NCBI RefSeq assembly: GCF_015074785.1
Contig: NZ_CP042464.1
Span: forward strand, 2,787,001 to 2,851,000
Reading direction: 5' to 3'
From: Segatella copri
GTDB lineage: Bacteria; Bacteroidota; Bacteroidia; Bacteroidales; Bacteroidaceae
DNA: 64,000 nucleotides
The position numbers and the translations under genes are program-made. Within the stretch, counting starts at the first letter, position 1. Each line of letters opens with the position of its first letter. Positions 19,003-27,525 of this stretch are shown here, one piece after another. The notes beneath the pieces were generated by a model that was not told where the DNA came from, made no database searches, and saw only the letters and a list, made by a program, of their open reading frames with translations.

Positions 19003-19818
19003 TTATCTTATCTGAACACCCAATGTTTCTTCTATTACTTGGATGACCTGTTGGATGGAATTCGTATCAAAATCACCCGTCAGACGCTTGCTCTCATCAG
19101 AAGCCGTATAGCTTGTACCAGATAATTTAGAAAGTTCCTCCAATACTTCGGATAATGGAGTATTGTCGAAATGCAGGCGATGGGTAGCCCATGCCACATC
19201 ATTGATATCGTAATCAGCCAACAACTCTGGCTGGGCAGCCCCTTTCAACAGACGTGCCCGCTTGCCTTTAATCAGGAAGACACCATCTTCAGAGTTACGA
19301 GCTGTGAAAAGCACCTTTCCGCTGGTTACCATCACTTCGGGAGCATCCGTTCTTTCATCCACCATAAACTGGGTACCGAGCACTCTTACGTGTCCATGCT
19401 CTCCCATCACATCGAAAGGATGCTGTTCATCATGCTTCACCTGATAATAGATGCAGCCCTTCATCTCCACCTGTCTGCAATCATCTTCCTGATAGGAAAG
19501 AGAAGAATGAGGCATCAACGAAACCTTCGTTCCATCAGGCAGATGATACGCCACTACTTCTGAATCAGCAGAAAGCGTCACCGTCTTTGGCTGCAAAAGC
19601 GTATAGGCTCCTATGGTGAAGATCACCAGAATAGATGCAGCCACAGCTATCCAGCGGATGCGACGCATGCGTAAAGATACAGTTGCAGCATGCGAAACCT
19701 CTTCATCAGCGATGCCAACCCGAGCCTTCACTTTCAGCAAAGCCTTCCTGGTATCCAGCTTGCTCGGCTGAAAATACTTCAGCACAAATTCCTGTTCATT
19801 CTTGTTGATCTTCATCAT
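19003..19818 (-). CDS. FecR family anti-sigma factor
   Basis: Inner-membrane regulator that holds its ECF sigma factor inactive until the TonB receptor signals. I start it at ATG 19818 (MMKINKNEQ; a second ATG follows at once), preceded by AGAAAGGGAT; 271 residues. Order: cytoplasmic N-terminal domain to about residue 70, one membrane helix (WIAVAASILVIFTIGAYTLL, about residues 72-91), periplasmic FecR domain (YHLPDGTKVSLMPHSSLSY), and C-terminal DUF4974 (FDNTPLSEVLEELSKLSG). It is the last gene of the operon, after receptor and DUF4249, whereas FecR normally directly follows its sigma gene. Confidence 0.92.
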   Translation of the reverse strand: MMKINKNEQEFVLKYFQPSKLDTRKALLKVKARVGIADEEVSHAATVSLRMRRIRWIAVAASILVIFTIGAYTLLQPKTVTLSADSEVVAYHLPDGTKVSLMPHSSLSYQEDDCRQVEMKGCIYYQVKHDEQHPFDVMGEHGHVRVLGTQFMVDERTDAPEVMVTSGKVLFTARNSEDGVFLIKGKRARLLKGAAQPELLADYDINDVAWATHRLHFDNTPLSEVLEELSKLSGTSYTASDESKRLTGDFDTNSIQQVIQVIEETLGVQIR

Positions 19819-19835
19819 AGAATCCCTTTCTTCCT

Positions 19836-19916
19836 TTAAAATTGTCCTGTAATCTGTGCCTTGCCGGCAATGGCAAAGCACAAGGTACCTAAAATGATAA
19901 AAAGACTTCTTTTCAT
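19836..19916 (-). CDS. 26-codon ORF made almost only of a signal peptide (remnant or microprotein)
   Basis: ATG at 19916 preceded by GGTGAGGAG at good spacing, stop TAA at 19836. It encodes MKRSLFIILGTLCFAIAG then KAQITGQF. This is a textbook Bacteroidota secretion signal with an AXA-Q type cleavage site that would release a 6-residue peptide. It sits 14 bases after the DUF4249 stop and 17 bases before the FecR ATG, in operon orientation. It could be the surviving 5' end of a deleted exported protein, a leader peptide coupling translation to fecR, or a true microprotein. Confidence 0.45.
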   Translation of the reverse strand: MKRSLFIILGTLCFAIAGKAQITGQF

Positions 19917-19930
19917 ACTCCTCACCTTTT

Positions 19931-21148
19931 TTATTTGGTATATATTCCACCTTGATTATCCGATGGTGCCGATGGCAATGGGGCGATATACTTCGATGCT
20001 TCACAGACATTAAATCCTGCCACTACACCGAAACCACCTTTTACGTTCGAATAAGTAGGTGTCACCTGCATCAATCCAGCGTCCGCCCAACTATTGCTCT
20101 GCGCATCGTTAATGCTCTTCAAGAAGCGATAGTACTCTGGAGTAACCTTGCAAAGTTGTACATTATAAGTAAAGCCAAACAAACGGTCCCAACCATCATA
20201 CGTGTGCCAATAAGAATCATTACTGTTCACTTCCAAATGCATCGTATAGGTCTGTCCATTTATCGTCCGGTCATTGAAGATATAAACATCATCAAAGTAT
20301 TTGTATTCGTCAAAGCCGAAATCATAATCCAACTCTGACTTCTTGTTAATCAATGGCTCACTGGTGGTCACCATCTCAGGCCAAACAATATTTGATGCCA
20401 AACTATCAAAACACCATTCATATTCATCCTCCCTACCCAAATAATTAAGGTAATCTTGGTAATTATTAGCATAAACATCATGTTGCCATCTATTGCCTTC
20501 TTTGGGAACACCTTTCAAGTTTCCATATTTCTGCTTGCGAGTTACCTTCACAGAATAATAATCCGTGGTTGAAGCAGGGTCACTAAAAGTCGCTTCCAAC
20601 TTATCTACCGAGAAATAAACATCATGATCCGACGATTTCTCTTTCAAATGGATGTCACCTATATTTACATCAACCTTCTCGGGAATGGAAGTCGAAGCAG
20701 AAACCTCGGAGAGACCATCTGCCGATACCTGGACCTCAATCTTATCTCCAGCCTTCTGCTTTCCTACGGCATAATACTGTCCTATTAGGGTAGAAAGAGA
20801 CCAACTATCGGAAACTTGAGAAAAGGACTGCGCTTCCTTCATGTTTTCGATACGTTTCACCTCCTGTGGCATTCCATTTACCTTATATACGACACTTGCA
20901 TCCACGGTTAAACGTGATTGGGTATCTATATCTCCTTTGAAAGAAGAAACGGGCAAGCTTTTCGTTACAACGATAAGTGTGGTATCTCCCTCCGTTGGAA
21001 AACAATAAAGTACCAATCGGGGAGTATCTTGCAGCTTCTTCACATCAAAATCATCTATGCAAGAAGAAAAGACAACGCTCATCAAACAGAAGAACAGTCC
21101 CCATCTCCAACTTACATTGATTTTTATTCTTCTATGATTTGTATTCAT
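19931..21148 (-). CDS. DUF4249 family lipoprotein, TonB-receptor partner
   Basis: 405 residues from ATG 21148; an in-frame TTG lies two codons upstream. After a basic N-terminus (MNTNHRRIKINVSWRWG) a hydrophobic stretch leads to the lipobox FSSC (VVFSSCIDDF), so it is a predicted lipoprotein. The body is beta-rich with immunoglobulin-like patterns (YYAVGKQKAGDKIEVQVSAD). DUF4249 genes are typically next to TonB-dependent receptors with an STN or carboxypeptidase-regulatory domain and are thought to be their surface partners, in the way SusD serves SusC. This one follows the receptor gene by 22 bases, which supports that. Confidence 0.85.
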   Translation of the reverse strand: MNTNHRRIKINVSWRWGLFFCLMSVVFSSCIDDFDVKKLQDTPRLVLYCFPTEGDTTLIVVTKSLPVSSFKGDIDTQSRLTVDASVVYKVNGMPQEVKRIENMKEAQSFSQVSDSWSLSTLIGQYYAVGKQKAGDKIEVQVSADGLSEVSASTSIPEKVDVNIGDIHLKEKSSDHDVYFSVDKLEATFSDPASTTDYYSVKVTRKQKYGNLKGVPKEGNRWQHDVYANNYQDYLNYLGREDEYEWCFDSLASNIVWPEMVTTSEPLINKKSELDYDFGFDEYKYFDDVYIFNDRTINGQTYTMHLEVNSNDSYWHTYDGWDRLFGFTYNVQLCKVTPEYYRFLKSINDAQSNSWADAGLMQVTPTYSNVKGGFGVVAGFNVCEASKYIAPLPSAPSDNQGGIYTK

Positions 21149-21170
21149 ATCCAATGAAATTTCTTTTGTT

Positions 21171-23921
21171 TTAAAACTTGATAGTATAGCTAAATGAAGG
21201 TATTATTGGAATAAATCCCTTGTTTTTCGCCTCAAACTGCTGCGTAACCCCATTATAGTCCACCTTGACGTACATCGAGTTGAGATGGCAATAAGCATTA
21301 TAGATGCTCAAATTCCAAATGCGCTCATGTCCATGCTTGGTGACATGACGGAAATCGAATCCCAAGTCCAAGCGATGATAAGCTGGAAGCGTCAAATTAT
21401 TGGGGATGGCATAGACATAAGAGGCGGAATTCCACCAATTCCTGTAATACTTGCCTTCTTGACCTGGCAAGCTTGGCAATGCCGCCAACTGGGTTGGCAC
21501 CGTGGCATGATTGCCCGTGTGATAGTTCCAGACCGCAAAGCAACTCACCTTCTTGTTAAACGCATACCGCAAGGACAGATTCAACTTATGGCGGTTGTCA
21601 AACTTGTCGTAATACCAATCCTGATAGAAGTCATCATACTTTCGCTTGTTCCAAGAGAGCGTATAAGAACCACTCAAAGTCAGATGATTGGTGCGATAAG
21701 TGGCATCAGCCTCAACGCCATAGAAGAGCCCCTTGCCATCCATCACTTGCGAATCCCAATGCTCAGCAGGCGGCTCTATGCCTACCCAACTGCTGTATTG
21801 AAGCAGATGCTTGGACAACTTGTAATACCCTTCGAACGACAGAAGCCAATGGCGGTTGGGCTGGGCATAGATTCCTGCCGCAAACTGATAAGAACGCATT
21901 GGCTTCAGATTTCGGGTAGTCGGTACCCAATAATCCGTAGGCAAGGACAAGTAGCTGTTAGAGACCTTATGCACATACTGGGTCATCTGAGTAAAGGAAG
22001 CCTTCAGCGACACCTCATTGCTCAGTTGATATTTCAGGGCAAAACGTGGGTCGATATTCAAGAAGTTCTTGTTACTGATATGAAAAAGGCCCATATTGAA
22101 GCCAACATTCATACTCCAGTTGCGGTTGATATTGATTTCATCCTCTGCGTATACCGTCCACTCATGCGCCACATGACGATTACTACTATTCATTCGGATG
22201 GTATCAACTTGGGCTGATGCATTTCCCTCATATCCAGTATAATCCAATTGCATAGCTGTCTGGGGGCGAAAGAGATGCATCGTATAGTCGCTTCCAAAAC
22301 GGAAATGATGACGAGGGTTCGGACGGTAATCGAATGCCAGACGATAGCCCGCATCATAAATCGTTGAGGTATAACCATGCTCCAAGTGAGTGACAGAAGT
22401 GGCATTCTCTCCCGAAGGATTGATATAACGATCATCATCAAAGGAATACAACTTGGAACGATTATGGGAATACACCGCTGTAATGTTTGAAAAGAGCTTC
22501 GGAGAGAACAGGTAGTTCCAGTTGAGTGCAACATTAAAGTTTCCCCAATCCAGCTGCGACTTCGTCAAGTCCTTGTCATAGCTTTGGTTGGGTTGATACC
22601 CATCTGCCTTACTTTGATCAAAATCATCCTTCACATCCCAGCTGTCTTTTCCGTGATAGAGACTCAAGTCTATCTTCGAACGGTCGTTGAAACGATGGGT
22701 TACCTTGGCATTCAGGTCCATGAAGTAATAACCTATCGAGAGTTTATCGTCTGGATCAGAGAAAGCCTTGGTCAAGGGACGGGACAGCAGATCCATCCAG
22801 GAACGGCGCATACCTATATTATAAGAGGTCTTGCCTTTCCGGATAGGTCCCTCAAACTGCACACTGGCATCGAGCAGTCCGATGCGATAGGCACCATGAA
22901 ACTGATTCATGTTTCCATCGGCTGTACGCACATCCACCACCGACGACAATCTTCCACCATATCGTGCAGGAAAGCCGCTCTTGTAGAAATCCACGTTTTT
23001 CACCACATCGGCATTGAAACTGGAGAAAAGCCCCAGCGCATGATTCGTATCATAAAGCGGAGTACCATCTATCAGATAAAGGTTCTCATCGCCATTGCCG
23101 CCATGCACATAGAGTCCGCTTGCCAACTCCTGTCCTTCTGCCACTCCACTCACACGCTGCAGGGTCTTCACTACATCCGGTGAAGACATCAGGGCAAACT
23201 CTGTCTTGATATCCTTGTTCGAAAAGGAGCGCTTGCCGGTTTGTGTGGTCAGAAGCGGAGAGTTCAAGTCGCCATCTACCACCACCTCAGGCAATTTACC
23301 ATCAACACGGAGTGCCATATTATGATGCATATCTTTCGAGAGATTCAGCTTCTCTACCTTGTCGGCATAGCCCACATACGAAAAGCGAAGCTGGTGCTCG
23401 CCTTCAGGCAGGGTAAGCGAAAAGAAACCATATTCATTGGTAGTTGTACCGATGCCATCCGTCAGATCATAGATGGTAGCATTAATCAGCGATTCGCCAC
23501 TCTCGTCACGGACGTATCCGCTGAGAGTGTGGCGACGCTGAACCTGCTGAACTTTGTGATTGATATTCGTGTAAGATGTTGATATTTGTTGTACGGGTTT
23601 TCGCTTCAATATCACATAGTTCGCATTGATATTATATAGAATATGAGTTTTCTCGAAAAGCGCCTTCAGTGCCTTCTTCACCGAAAGATGCTGAATGTCT
23701 GGTCCATTATACTTGATGTTCAATTCCCCATCAAGCGATGAATCATAGACGAAGTTGATTTTCCTGATGCGGTGCAGCCAATCCATCTGCTGACGGATGG
23801 TGGTAGAAGTCTGAGCCTCCACCATCATCTTCGGCGTGCCTGCCAACATTGGAGCTGGCAAGGCTAGAATTGAGAGCGCAAAAATAATCTCTTTACCTTT
23901 CATAACTGTACTTTTATTCAT
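21171..23921 (-). CDS. TonB-dependent receptor with N-terminal STN signalling domain (FecA-like)
   Basis: Outer-membrane importer that also signals to the sigma/FecR pair. I use ATG 23921 (MNKSTVMKGKE), 916 residues; a TTG 7 codons upstream and an ATG at 23903 are alternatives. Order: signal peptide (ending PMLAGT), STN domain (about residues 40-105, IRKINFVYDSSLDGELNIKY), carboxypeptidase-regulatory beta sandwich (LSGYVRDESGESLINATI), plug (VQRVSGVAEGQELASGLYVHG-like region near residue 260), barrel ending in Phe (FSYTIKF). The STN domain is the part expected to contact FecR. The ligand is unknown: no haem, siderophore or cobalamin genes lie beside it. Confidence 0.93.
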   Translation of the reverse strand: MNKSTVMKGKEIIFALSILALPAPMLAGTPKMMVEAQTSTTIRQQMDWLHRIRKINFVYDSSLDGELNIKYNGPDIQHLSVKKALKALFEKTHILYNINANYVILKRKPVQQISTSYTNINHKVQQVQRRHTLSGYVRDESGESLINATIYDLTDGIGTTTNEYGFFSLTLPEGEHQLRFSYVGYADKVEKLNLSKDMHHNMALRVDGKLPEVVVDGDLNSPLLTTQTGKRSFSNKDIKTEFALMSSPDVVKTLQRVSGVAEGQELASGLYVHGGNGDENLYLIDGTPLYDTNHALGLFSSFNADVVKNVDFYKSGFPARYGGRLSSVVDVRTADGNMNQFHGAYRIGLLDASVQFEGPIRKGKTSYNIGMRRSWMDLLSRPLTKAFSDPDDKLSIGYYFMDLNAKVTHRFNDRSKIDLSLYHGKDSWDVKDDFDQSKADGYQPNQSYDKDLTKSQLDWGNFNVALNWNYLFSPKLFSNITAVYSHNRSKLYSFDDDRYINPSGENATSVTHLEHGYTSTIYDAGYRLAFDYRPNPRHHFRFGSDYTMHLFRPQTAMQLDYTGYEGNASAQVDTIRMNSSNRHVAHEWTVYAEDEININRNWSMNVGFNMGLFHISNKNFLNIDPRFALKYQLSNEVSLKASFTQMTQYVHKVSNSYLSLPTDYWVPTTRNLKPMRSYQFAAGIYAQPNRHWLLSFEGYYKLSKHLLQYSSWVGIEPPAEHWDSQVMDGKGLFYGVEADATYRTNHLTLSGSYTLSWNKRKYDDFYQDWYYDKFDNRHKLNLSLRYAFNKKVSCFAVWNYHTGNHATVPTQLAALPSLPGQEGKYYRNWWNSASYVYAIPNNLTLPAYHRLDLGFDFRHVTKHGHERIWNLSIYNAYCHLNSMYVKVDYNGVTQQFEAKNKGFIPIIPSFSYTIKF

Positions 23922-23945
23922 TCTTTTATTGCTATAACGCAAAAA

Positions 23946-24467
23946 TTACAGAAAACCCCCATGGATGAAAGGTAAAATATAGAAAAAATCTGCAAGAAAA
24001 TCATCTTTCTTGCCTCGTAAGGTCTTTAAAGCCTTGGAAATCTGATGCTCCACGGTCTTTTCCGACAGGTTCAGTTCTTCAGCTATCTCCCGATAAGTCA
24101 TTCCGTCACGCTTGCTCATCAGGAAGATTTCCCTGCATCGTTCGGGTAATAACTCGATAGCCGTCCACAATTCTGCCTCCCGGAAAGAACTTTCCTGTGC
24201 TTGGTCATCAGAAATCACGCCACATAAATCGGTAGGAGAAATCTCCGTATCTATCGGAGACTGGCAGCGCAACCGGTCGATGCAGGCATTGCGCACAGAG
24301 ATATATAAGAAAGCCTTGATGTTTTCCGGCATGATGCTTCTACTTATCAATTTCACAAAACAATCCTGCACCACGTCTTCAGCCTCATCGATATCATGCA
24401 GATAATGAGTGGCATAAAGACATAGCGGACGATAATACTGCTGAAATATCAAGTCTATCTCTTGCAT
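23946..24467 (-). CDS. ECF-type RNA polymerase sigma factor
   Basis: 173 residues. Region 2 is visible as FQQYYRPLCLYATHYL and DIDEAEDVVQDCFVKL (about residues 8-42). Region 4 is LPERCREIFLMSKRDGMTYREIAEEL with helix-turn-helix SEKTVEHQISKALKTLR (about residues 108-155). This is the sigma-70 family expanded in Bacteroides and relatives. It is the first gene of the operon sigma, TonB receptor, DUF4249, FecR. The next gene starts 24 bases after its stop. It should drive the receptor operon when FecR is inactivated. Confidence 0.94.
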   Translation of the reverse strand: MQEIDLIFQQYYRPLCLYATHYLHDIDEAEDVVQDCFVKLISRSIMPENIKAFLYISVRNACIDRLRCQSPIDTEISPTDLCGVISDDQAQESSFREAELWTAIELLPERCREIFLMSKRDGMTYREIAEELNLSEKTVEHQISKALKTLRGKKDDFLADFFYILPFIHGGFL

Positions 24468-24503
24468 AAACTTTCTCTACCTAAACTAAACTCTTATATA
24501 ACA

Positions 24504-24543
24504 AAATAACCCTTCAAGTCTTTGCGGATTTGAAGGGTTATTT
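24504..24543 (-). terminator. Terminator of tRNA-Gln
   Basis: A perfect 14-bp stem, AAATAACCCTTCAA (24504-24517) with TTGAAGGGTTATTT (24530-24543). Its 12-base loop resembles that of the metG terminator (CTTTGCGGAT). Confidence 0.85.
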
Positions 24544-24551
24544 ATGACCTG

Positions 24552-24622
24552 TTGTCCCAGGCGGATTCGAACCACCACTGACAGAACCAAAAACTGTAGT
24601 GCTACCATTACACCATAGGACA
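24552..24622 (-). tRNA. tRNA-Gln, anticodon TTG
   Basis: Minus strand 24622 to 24552, 71 bases. Acceptor TGTCCTA/TGGGACA with discriminator A, D arm GTGT/GCAC, anticodon arm ACAG(T)/(T)CTGT around loop TTTTGGT giving TTG, T arm GGTGG-TTCGAAT-CCGCC. The 31-39 pair is T-T. The 3' CCA is not encoded. Confidence 0.93.
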
Positions 24623-24635
24623 AGCAAATCGGCTA

Positions 24636-24667
24636 CAAAGGTAGTGGATTTTTTCTCCACTACCAAA
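24636..24667 (-). promoter_or_regulatory. Promoter of tRNA-Gln, interlocked with the tyrS terminator
   Basis: On minus: TTTG (24667-24664), 20 bases, TACCTTTG (24643-24636), a full consensus match about 14 bases before the tRNA. The two boxes are the outer edges of the hairpin at 24640-24664. Confidence 0.65.
24640..24664 (-). terminator. Hairpin terminator of tyrS
   Basis: GGTAGTGGA (24640-24648) pairs with TCCACTACC (24656-24664). It lies 25 bases after the tyrS stop. The T-tract after it on minus is short (CTTTG), so efficiency may be modest. Confidence 0.6.
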
Positions 24668-24688
24668 TATTTTCAATACTTTTAACGA

Positions 24689-25990
24689 TTACTTAACGGT
24701 AATCAAGAAGTAGTTCTTCTTACCTTTCTGAACCAAAAGATACTTGCCGTCAATCAGGTCTTCAGCAGTAATTACCTGGTCGAATGCATTGAGCTTCTCC
24801 TTGTTGAGTGAAACGCCACCACCCTTAACGAGCTTGCGCATCTCGCTCTTGCTTGGGAAAATCTGCATGCCCTCCTGATTGAAGAGATCTACAGCAGTTC
24901 CACCGAGCAGGTTCTTGTCGAGGTCGTAGTGAGGAACATTGGCGAATACATCGTTCAATGTTGCCTCATCGAGCTGTGCCAAGTTCTCCTTGGTAGCCTT
25001 ACCGAAGAGGATGTTGCTGGCTGCGATAGCCATATCCAAATCCTCCTGAGAGTGAACCATTATGGTAACCTCCTCAGCCAGACGCTTCTGAAGTACACGG
25101 CGGCCTGGGTCCTGCTTGTGCTCCTCTACGAGAGCATCGATAGTCTCCTTGTCAAGGTCTGTGAAGATCTTGATGTACTTCTCGGCATCGTCATCGCTTA
25201 CGTTCAACCAGAACTGGTAGAAAGCGTAAGGAGTAGTGCGGTTACGGTCCAACCAGATGTTACCGCTCTCTGTCTTACCGAACTTCTTGCCGTCTGCCTT
25301 GGTAATCAAAGGACAAGTGAGGCAGAAGCACTCTGCGTCGTTACCCAATGTGCGGTGAATCAGCTCAGTACCGGTAGTCATGTTACCCCACTGGTCGTTA
25401 CCACCCAACTGGAGACGAACACCATACTTCTCATACTGATAGAGGAAGTCGTAGCCCTGGAGCAACTGATAGGTAAACTCAGTGAAAGACAAGCCGTCGC
25501 GAGCCTCACCGTTCAAGCGCTTCTGCACGCTATCCTTCGCCATCATGTAGTTTACAGTGATATGCTTACCAACCACACGAGCGAAATCGAGGAAGGTGAA
25601 GTCCTTCATCCAGTCGTAGTTGTTCACCAACTCCGCCTTGTTAGGCTCATTGCCATCGAAGTCGAGGAACTTAGATACCTGCTTCTTGATAGCTTCCTGG
25701 TTATGATAGAGAGTCTCTGAATCGAGAAGATTGCGCTCCTGGCTCTTGCCAGAAGGGTCGCCAATCATACCCGTGGCACCGCCGACGAGGAGATAAGGCT
25801 TATGGCCACAACGCTGCAAGTGGCGCAACATCATGATACCACAAAGGTGACCGATGTGCAGAGAGTCTGCAGTAGGGTCAGTTCCGAGATAGGCAGACAC
25901 CATGTGGGTGTTGAGATATTCCTCAGTACCTGGCATTATCTGCGCCAGCATACCACGCCATTTCAATTCTTCAACAAAATTTTTTGCCAT
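24689..25990 (-). CDS. tyrS: Tyrosyl-tRNA synthetase
   Basis: Charges tRNA-Tyr. 433 residues, the normal TyrRS length. Class I motifs: HIGH as LHIGHLCG (about residues 44-51) and KMSKS as KFGKT (about residue 237). The tyrosine-pocket segment [15 protein letters not shown] and [12 protein letters not shown] are present, and the C-terminal S4 RNA-binding domain is at about residues 370-433 ([13 protein letters not shown]). The start ATG at 25990 is supported by conserved N-terminal [14 protein letters not shown]. Confidence 0.97.
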   Translation of the reverse strand: MAKNFVEELKWRGMLAQIMPGTEEYLNTHMVSAYLGTDPTADSLHIGHLCGIMMLRHLQRCGHKPYLLVGGATGMIGDPSGKSQERNLLDSETLYHNQEAIKKQVSKFLDFDGNEPNKAELVNNYDWMKDFTFLDFARVVGKHITVNYMMAKDSVQKRLNGEARDGLSFTEFTYQLLQGYDFLYQYEKYGVRLQLGGNDQWGNMTTGTELIHRTLGNDAECFCLTCPLITKADGKKFGKTESGNIWLDRNRTTPYAFYQFWLNVSDDDAEKYIKIFTDLDKETIDALVEEHKQDPGRRVLQKRLAEEVTIMVHSQEDLDMAIAASNILFGKATKENLAQLDEATLNDVFANVPHYDLDKNLLGGTAVDLFNQEGMQIFPSKSEMRKLVKGGGVSLNKEKLNAFDQVITAEDLIDGKYLLVQKGKKNYFLITVK

Positions 25991-26053
25991 AGAATATGAT
26001 TTTTTATTATATTATATAATATGTATAAGGGGCCCAACAATACAGTCGGAAAC

Positions 26054-26308
26054 TTACGGTACGGGATCATAACCCGAACCACCCCAAGGATTGCATCTTA
26101 AGATGCGCCAAACAGCCAAAGCCAGTCCCTTAAAGGGACCATGCTTCAGGATGGCTTGTCTCGCATACTCTGAGCAAGTGGGCTGAAAGCGACAGGAAGG
26201 TGGCGTATAAGGAGTAATACACTTCTGGTAAAACAATATCGGCAGTATAAGAATCCATACCAACACCTTTCTCATGCCATGTGCAATCATAAAGAGAATC
26301 TTCATCAT
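26054..26308 (-). CDS. yidD: Membrane protein insertion efficiency factor YidD
   Basis: 84 residues. A small amphipathic inner-membrane protein that helps YidC insert proteins. Family hallmarks: [20 protein letters not shown] (residues about 28-47) with conserved cysteines, and [17 protein letters not shown] near the C-terminus. It overlaps the end of rnpA by 4 bases (ATGA-type coupling); rnpA-yidD is an old conserved pair. Confidence 0.95.
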   Translation of the reverse strand: MMKILFMIAHGMRKVLVWILILPILFYQKCITPYTPPSCRFQPTCSEYARQAILKHGPFKGLALAVWRILRCNPWGGSGYDPVP

Positions 26309-26748
26309 AAACTGCTCTCTTTCATGACTGTTTCAGATTGCATCTCCTTGATATTATCAACCAATCTATCCAAAAGTTTAGTCATTTTGGTTGAAACCAG
26401 CTTTGAAGGCTGCAATTGTTCTGTTTGCCAAACAAAAGCCACAAGCAATTGTTTTCCAACATAATTCTGCATACAAGTCTCCAGCTCTTGTTTTTGATAA
26501 CGAAAAGCTTCACGTATCTGTCGCTTTACCCGATTGCGCTTTACTGCGTGCTTAAAATAACGCTTTGATACACTGATAAGAACTTGAACAGAAGGGGCTT
26601 GCTCATCTTTCTTGTCAACAAGAAGAAACACCATTCTCATAGGCCATGCCGTCATTGCTTTAGCACCACCTCCAAAGAGCTGTTCTATAAGTGTCAGTTT
26701 ACATAGATGCTCTTTCTTTCCGAATGTTTTATTTCTGTCTGTTGACAT
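26305..26748 (-). CDS. rnpA: Ribonuclease P protein component
   Basis: Protein subunit that binds M1 RNA and matures tRNA 5' ends. 147 residues. N-terminal FGKKEHLC and the RNR motif in [17 protein letters not shown] (about residues 71-87) identify it. It lies between hemD (21-base gap) and yidD (4-base overlap). Confidence 0.95.
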   Translation of the reverse strand: MSTDRNKTFGKKEHLCKLTLIEQLFGGGAKAMTAWPMRMVFLLVDKKDEQAPSVQVLISVSKRYFKHAVKRNRVKRQIREAFRYQKQELETCMQNYVGKQLLVAFVWQTEQLQPSKLVSTKMTKLLDRLVDNIKEMQSETVMKESSL

Positions 26749-26769
26749 ATCTATTCTATTAAATATTTC

Positions 26770-27519
26770 CTATTTATTATGACGTTTCAGATAATCTGCC
26801 AAGGCACCTGTCATAGATGGAAAAGCTTTATTAGGAGCCTCCAGATCAAGGCGTAAGCCCTCATCTTCAACCGTTTTTGCTGTAGCAGGACCAAAAGCGC
26901 CAACAGCGATATTCCCTTGTTCAAAATTAGGGAAATTCTTCTTCAGAGCCTTTACACCTGTTGGGCTAAAGAAAAGCATCATATCATAATCGAAGTTCTT
27001 GATTTCCTCTTCTGAGAAATCATTGCTTACAGTACGATACATTACACATTCTGTATGATTGAGTTTTTTCTCATCAAGCAAGTTGGCAATATCATCATTA
27101 TGAACACTGCTTAATGGTACCAGATATTTCTCGGTTTTATGGCGAGCCATCTGTCCCATCAACCCATCAATTTTACCTGTATCACCAAAGAACACCTTAC
27201 GCTTGCGATACTGAACATACTTTTGGATGTAGAGAGCGATAGTCTCTATCACACAGAAATATTTCATATCTTCAGGAATTGTGATACGCATCTCCTTAGC
27301 TAATTTAAAGTAGTTGTCTACTGCATGACGAGATGTAAATACGACAGCAGTATAGTCAAGCAAATTTATTTTCTGCTGACGGAATTCTTTAGAAGAGAGC
27401 CCCTCTACCTTAAAAAATGGACGGAACACGCATTCTACTCCATATTGAGCCTGGATATCGAAGTAAGGAGACTTCTCACTTGCAGGTTTTGGCTGAGAAA
27501 CTAAAATTTTCTTTATCAT
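26770..27519 (-). CDS. hemD: Uroporphyrinogen-III synthase family protein
   Basis: Closes the linear tetrapyrrole hydroxymethylbilane to uroporphyrinogen III. 249 residues of two Rossmann-like lobes (SQPKPASEKSPYF start; VVFTSRHAVDNYF about residues 58-70; MLFFSPTGVKALKKNF; IAVGAFGPATAKTVEDEGL). The family is very divergent, so the name rests on these lobe motifs. No other haem gene is adjacent. It sits 6 bases after DUF4271 and 21 before rnpA in the metK operon, a recurrent Bacteroidota order. Confidence 0.85.
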   Translation of the reverse strand: MIKKILVSQPKPASEKSPYFDIQAQYGVECVFRPFFKVEGLSSKEFRQQKINLLDYTAVVFTSRHAVDNYFKLAKEMRITIPEDMKYFCVIETIALYIQKYVQYRKRKVFFGDTGKIDGLMGQMARHKTEKYLVPLSSVHNDDIANLLDEKKLNHTECVMYRTVSNDFSEEEIKNFDYDMMLFFSPTGVKALKKNFPNFEQGNIAVGAFGPATAKTVEDEGLRLDLEAPNKAFPSMTGALADYLKRHNK

Positions 27520-27525
27520 TTTGTC

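Noticed and set aside
19819..20010. N-terminal extension of FecR by 64 codons
   Set aside because: The extension overlaps DUF4249 and the small signal-peptide ORF, and has no FecR similarity; a good ribosome-binding site precedes ATG 19818.
21285..22217. 310-codon plus-strand ORF inside the TonB receptor
   Set aside because: Shadow of the conserved barrel; no ribosome-binding site or domain.
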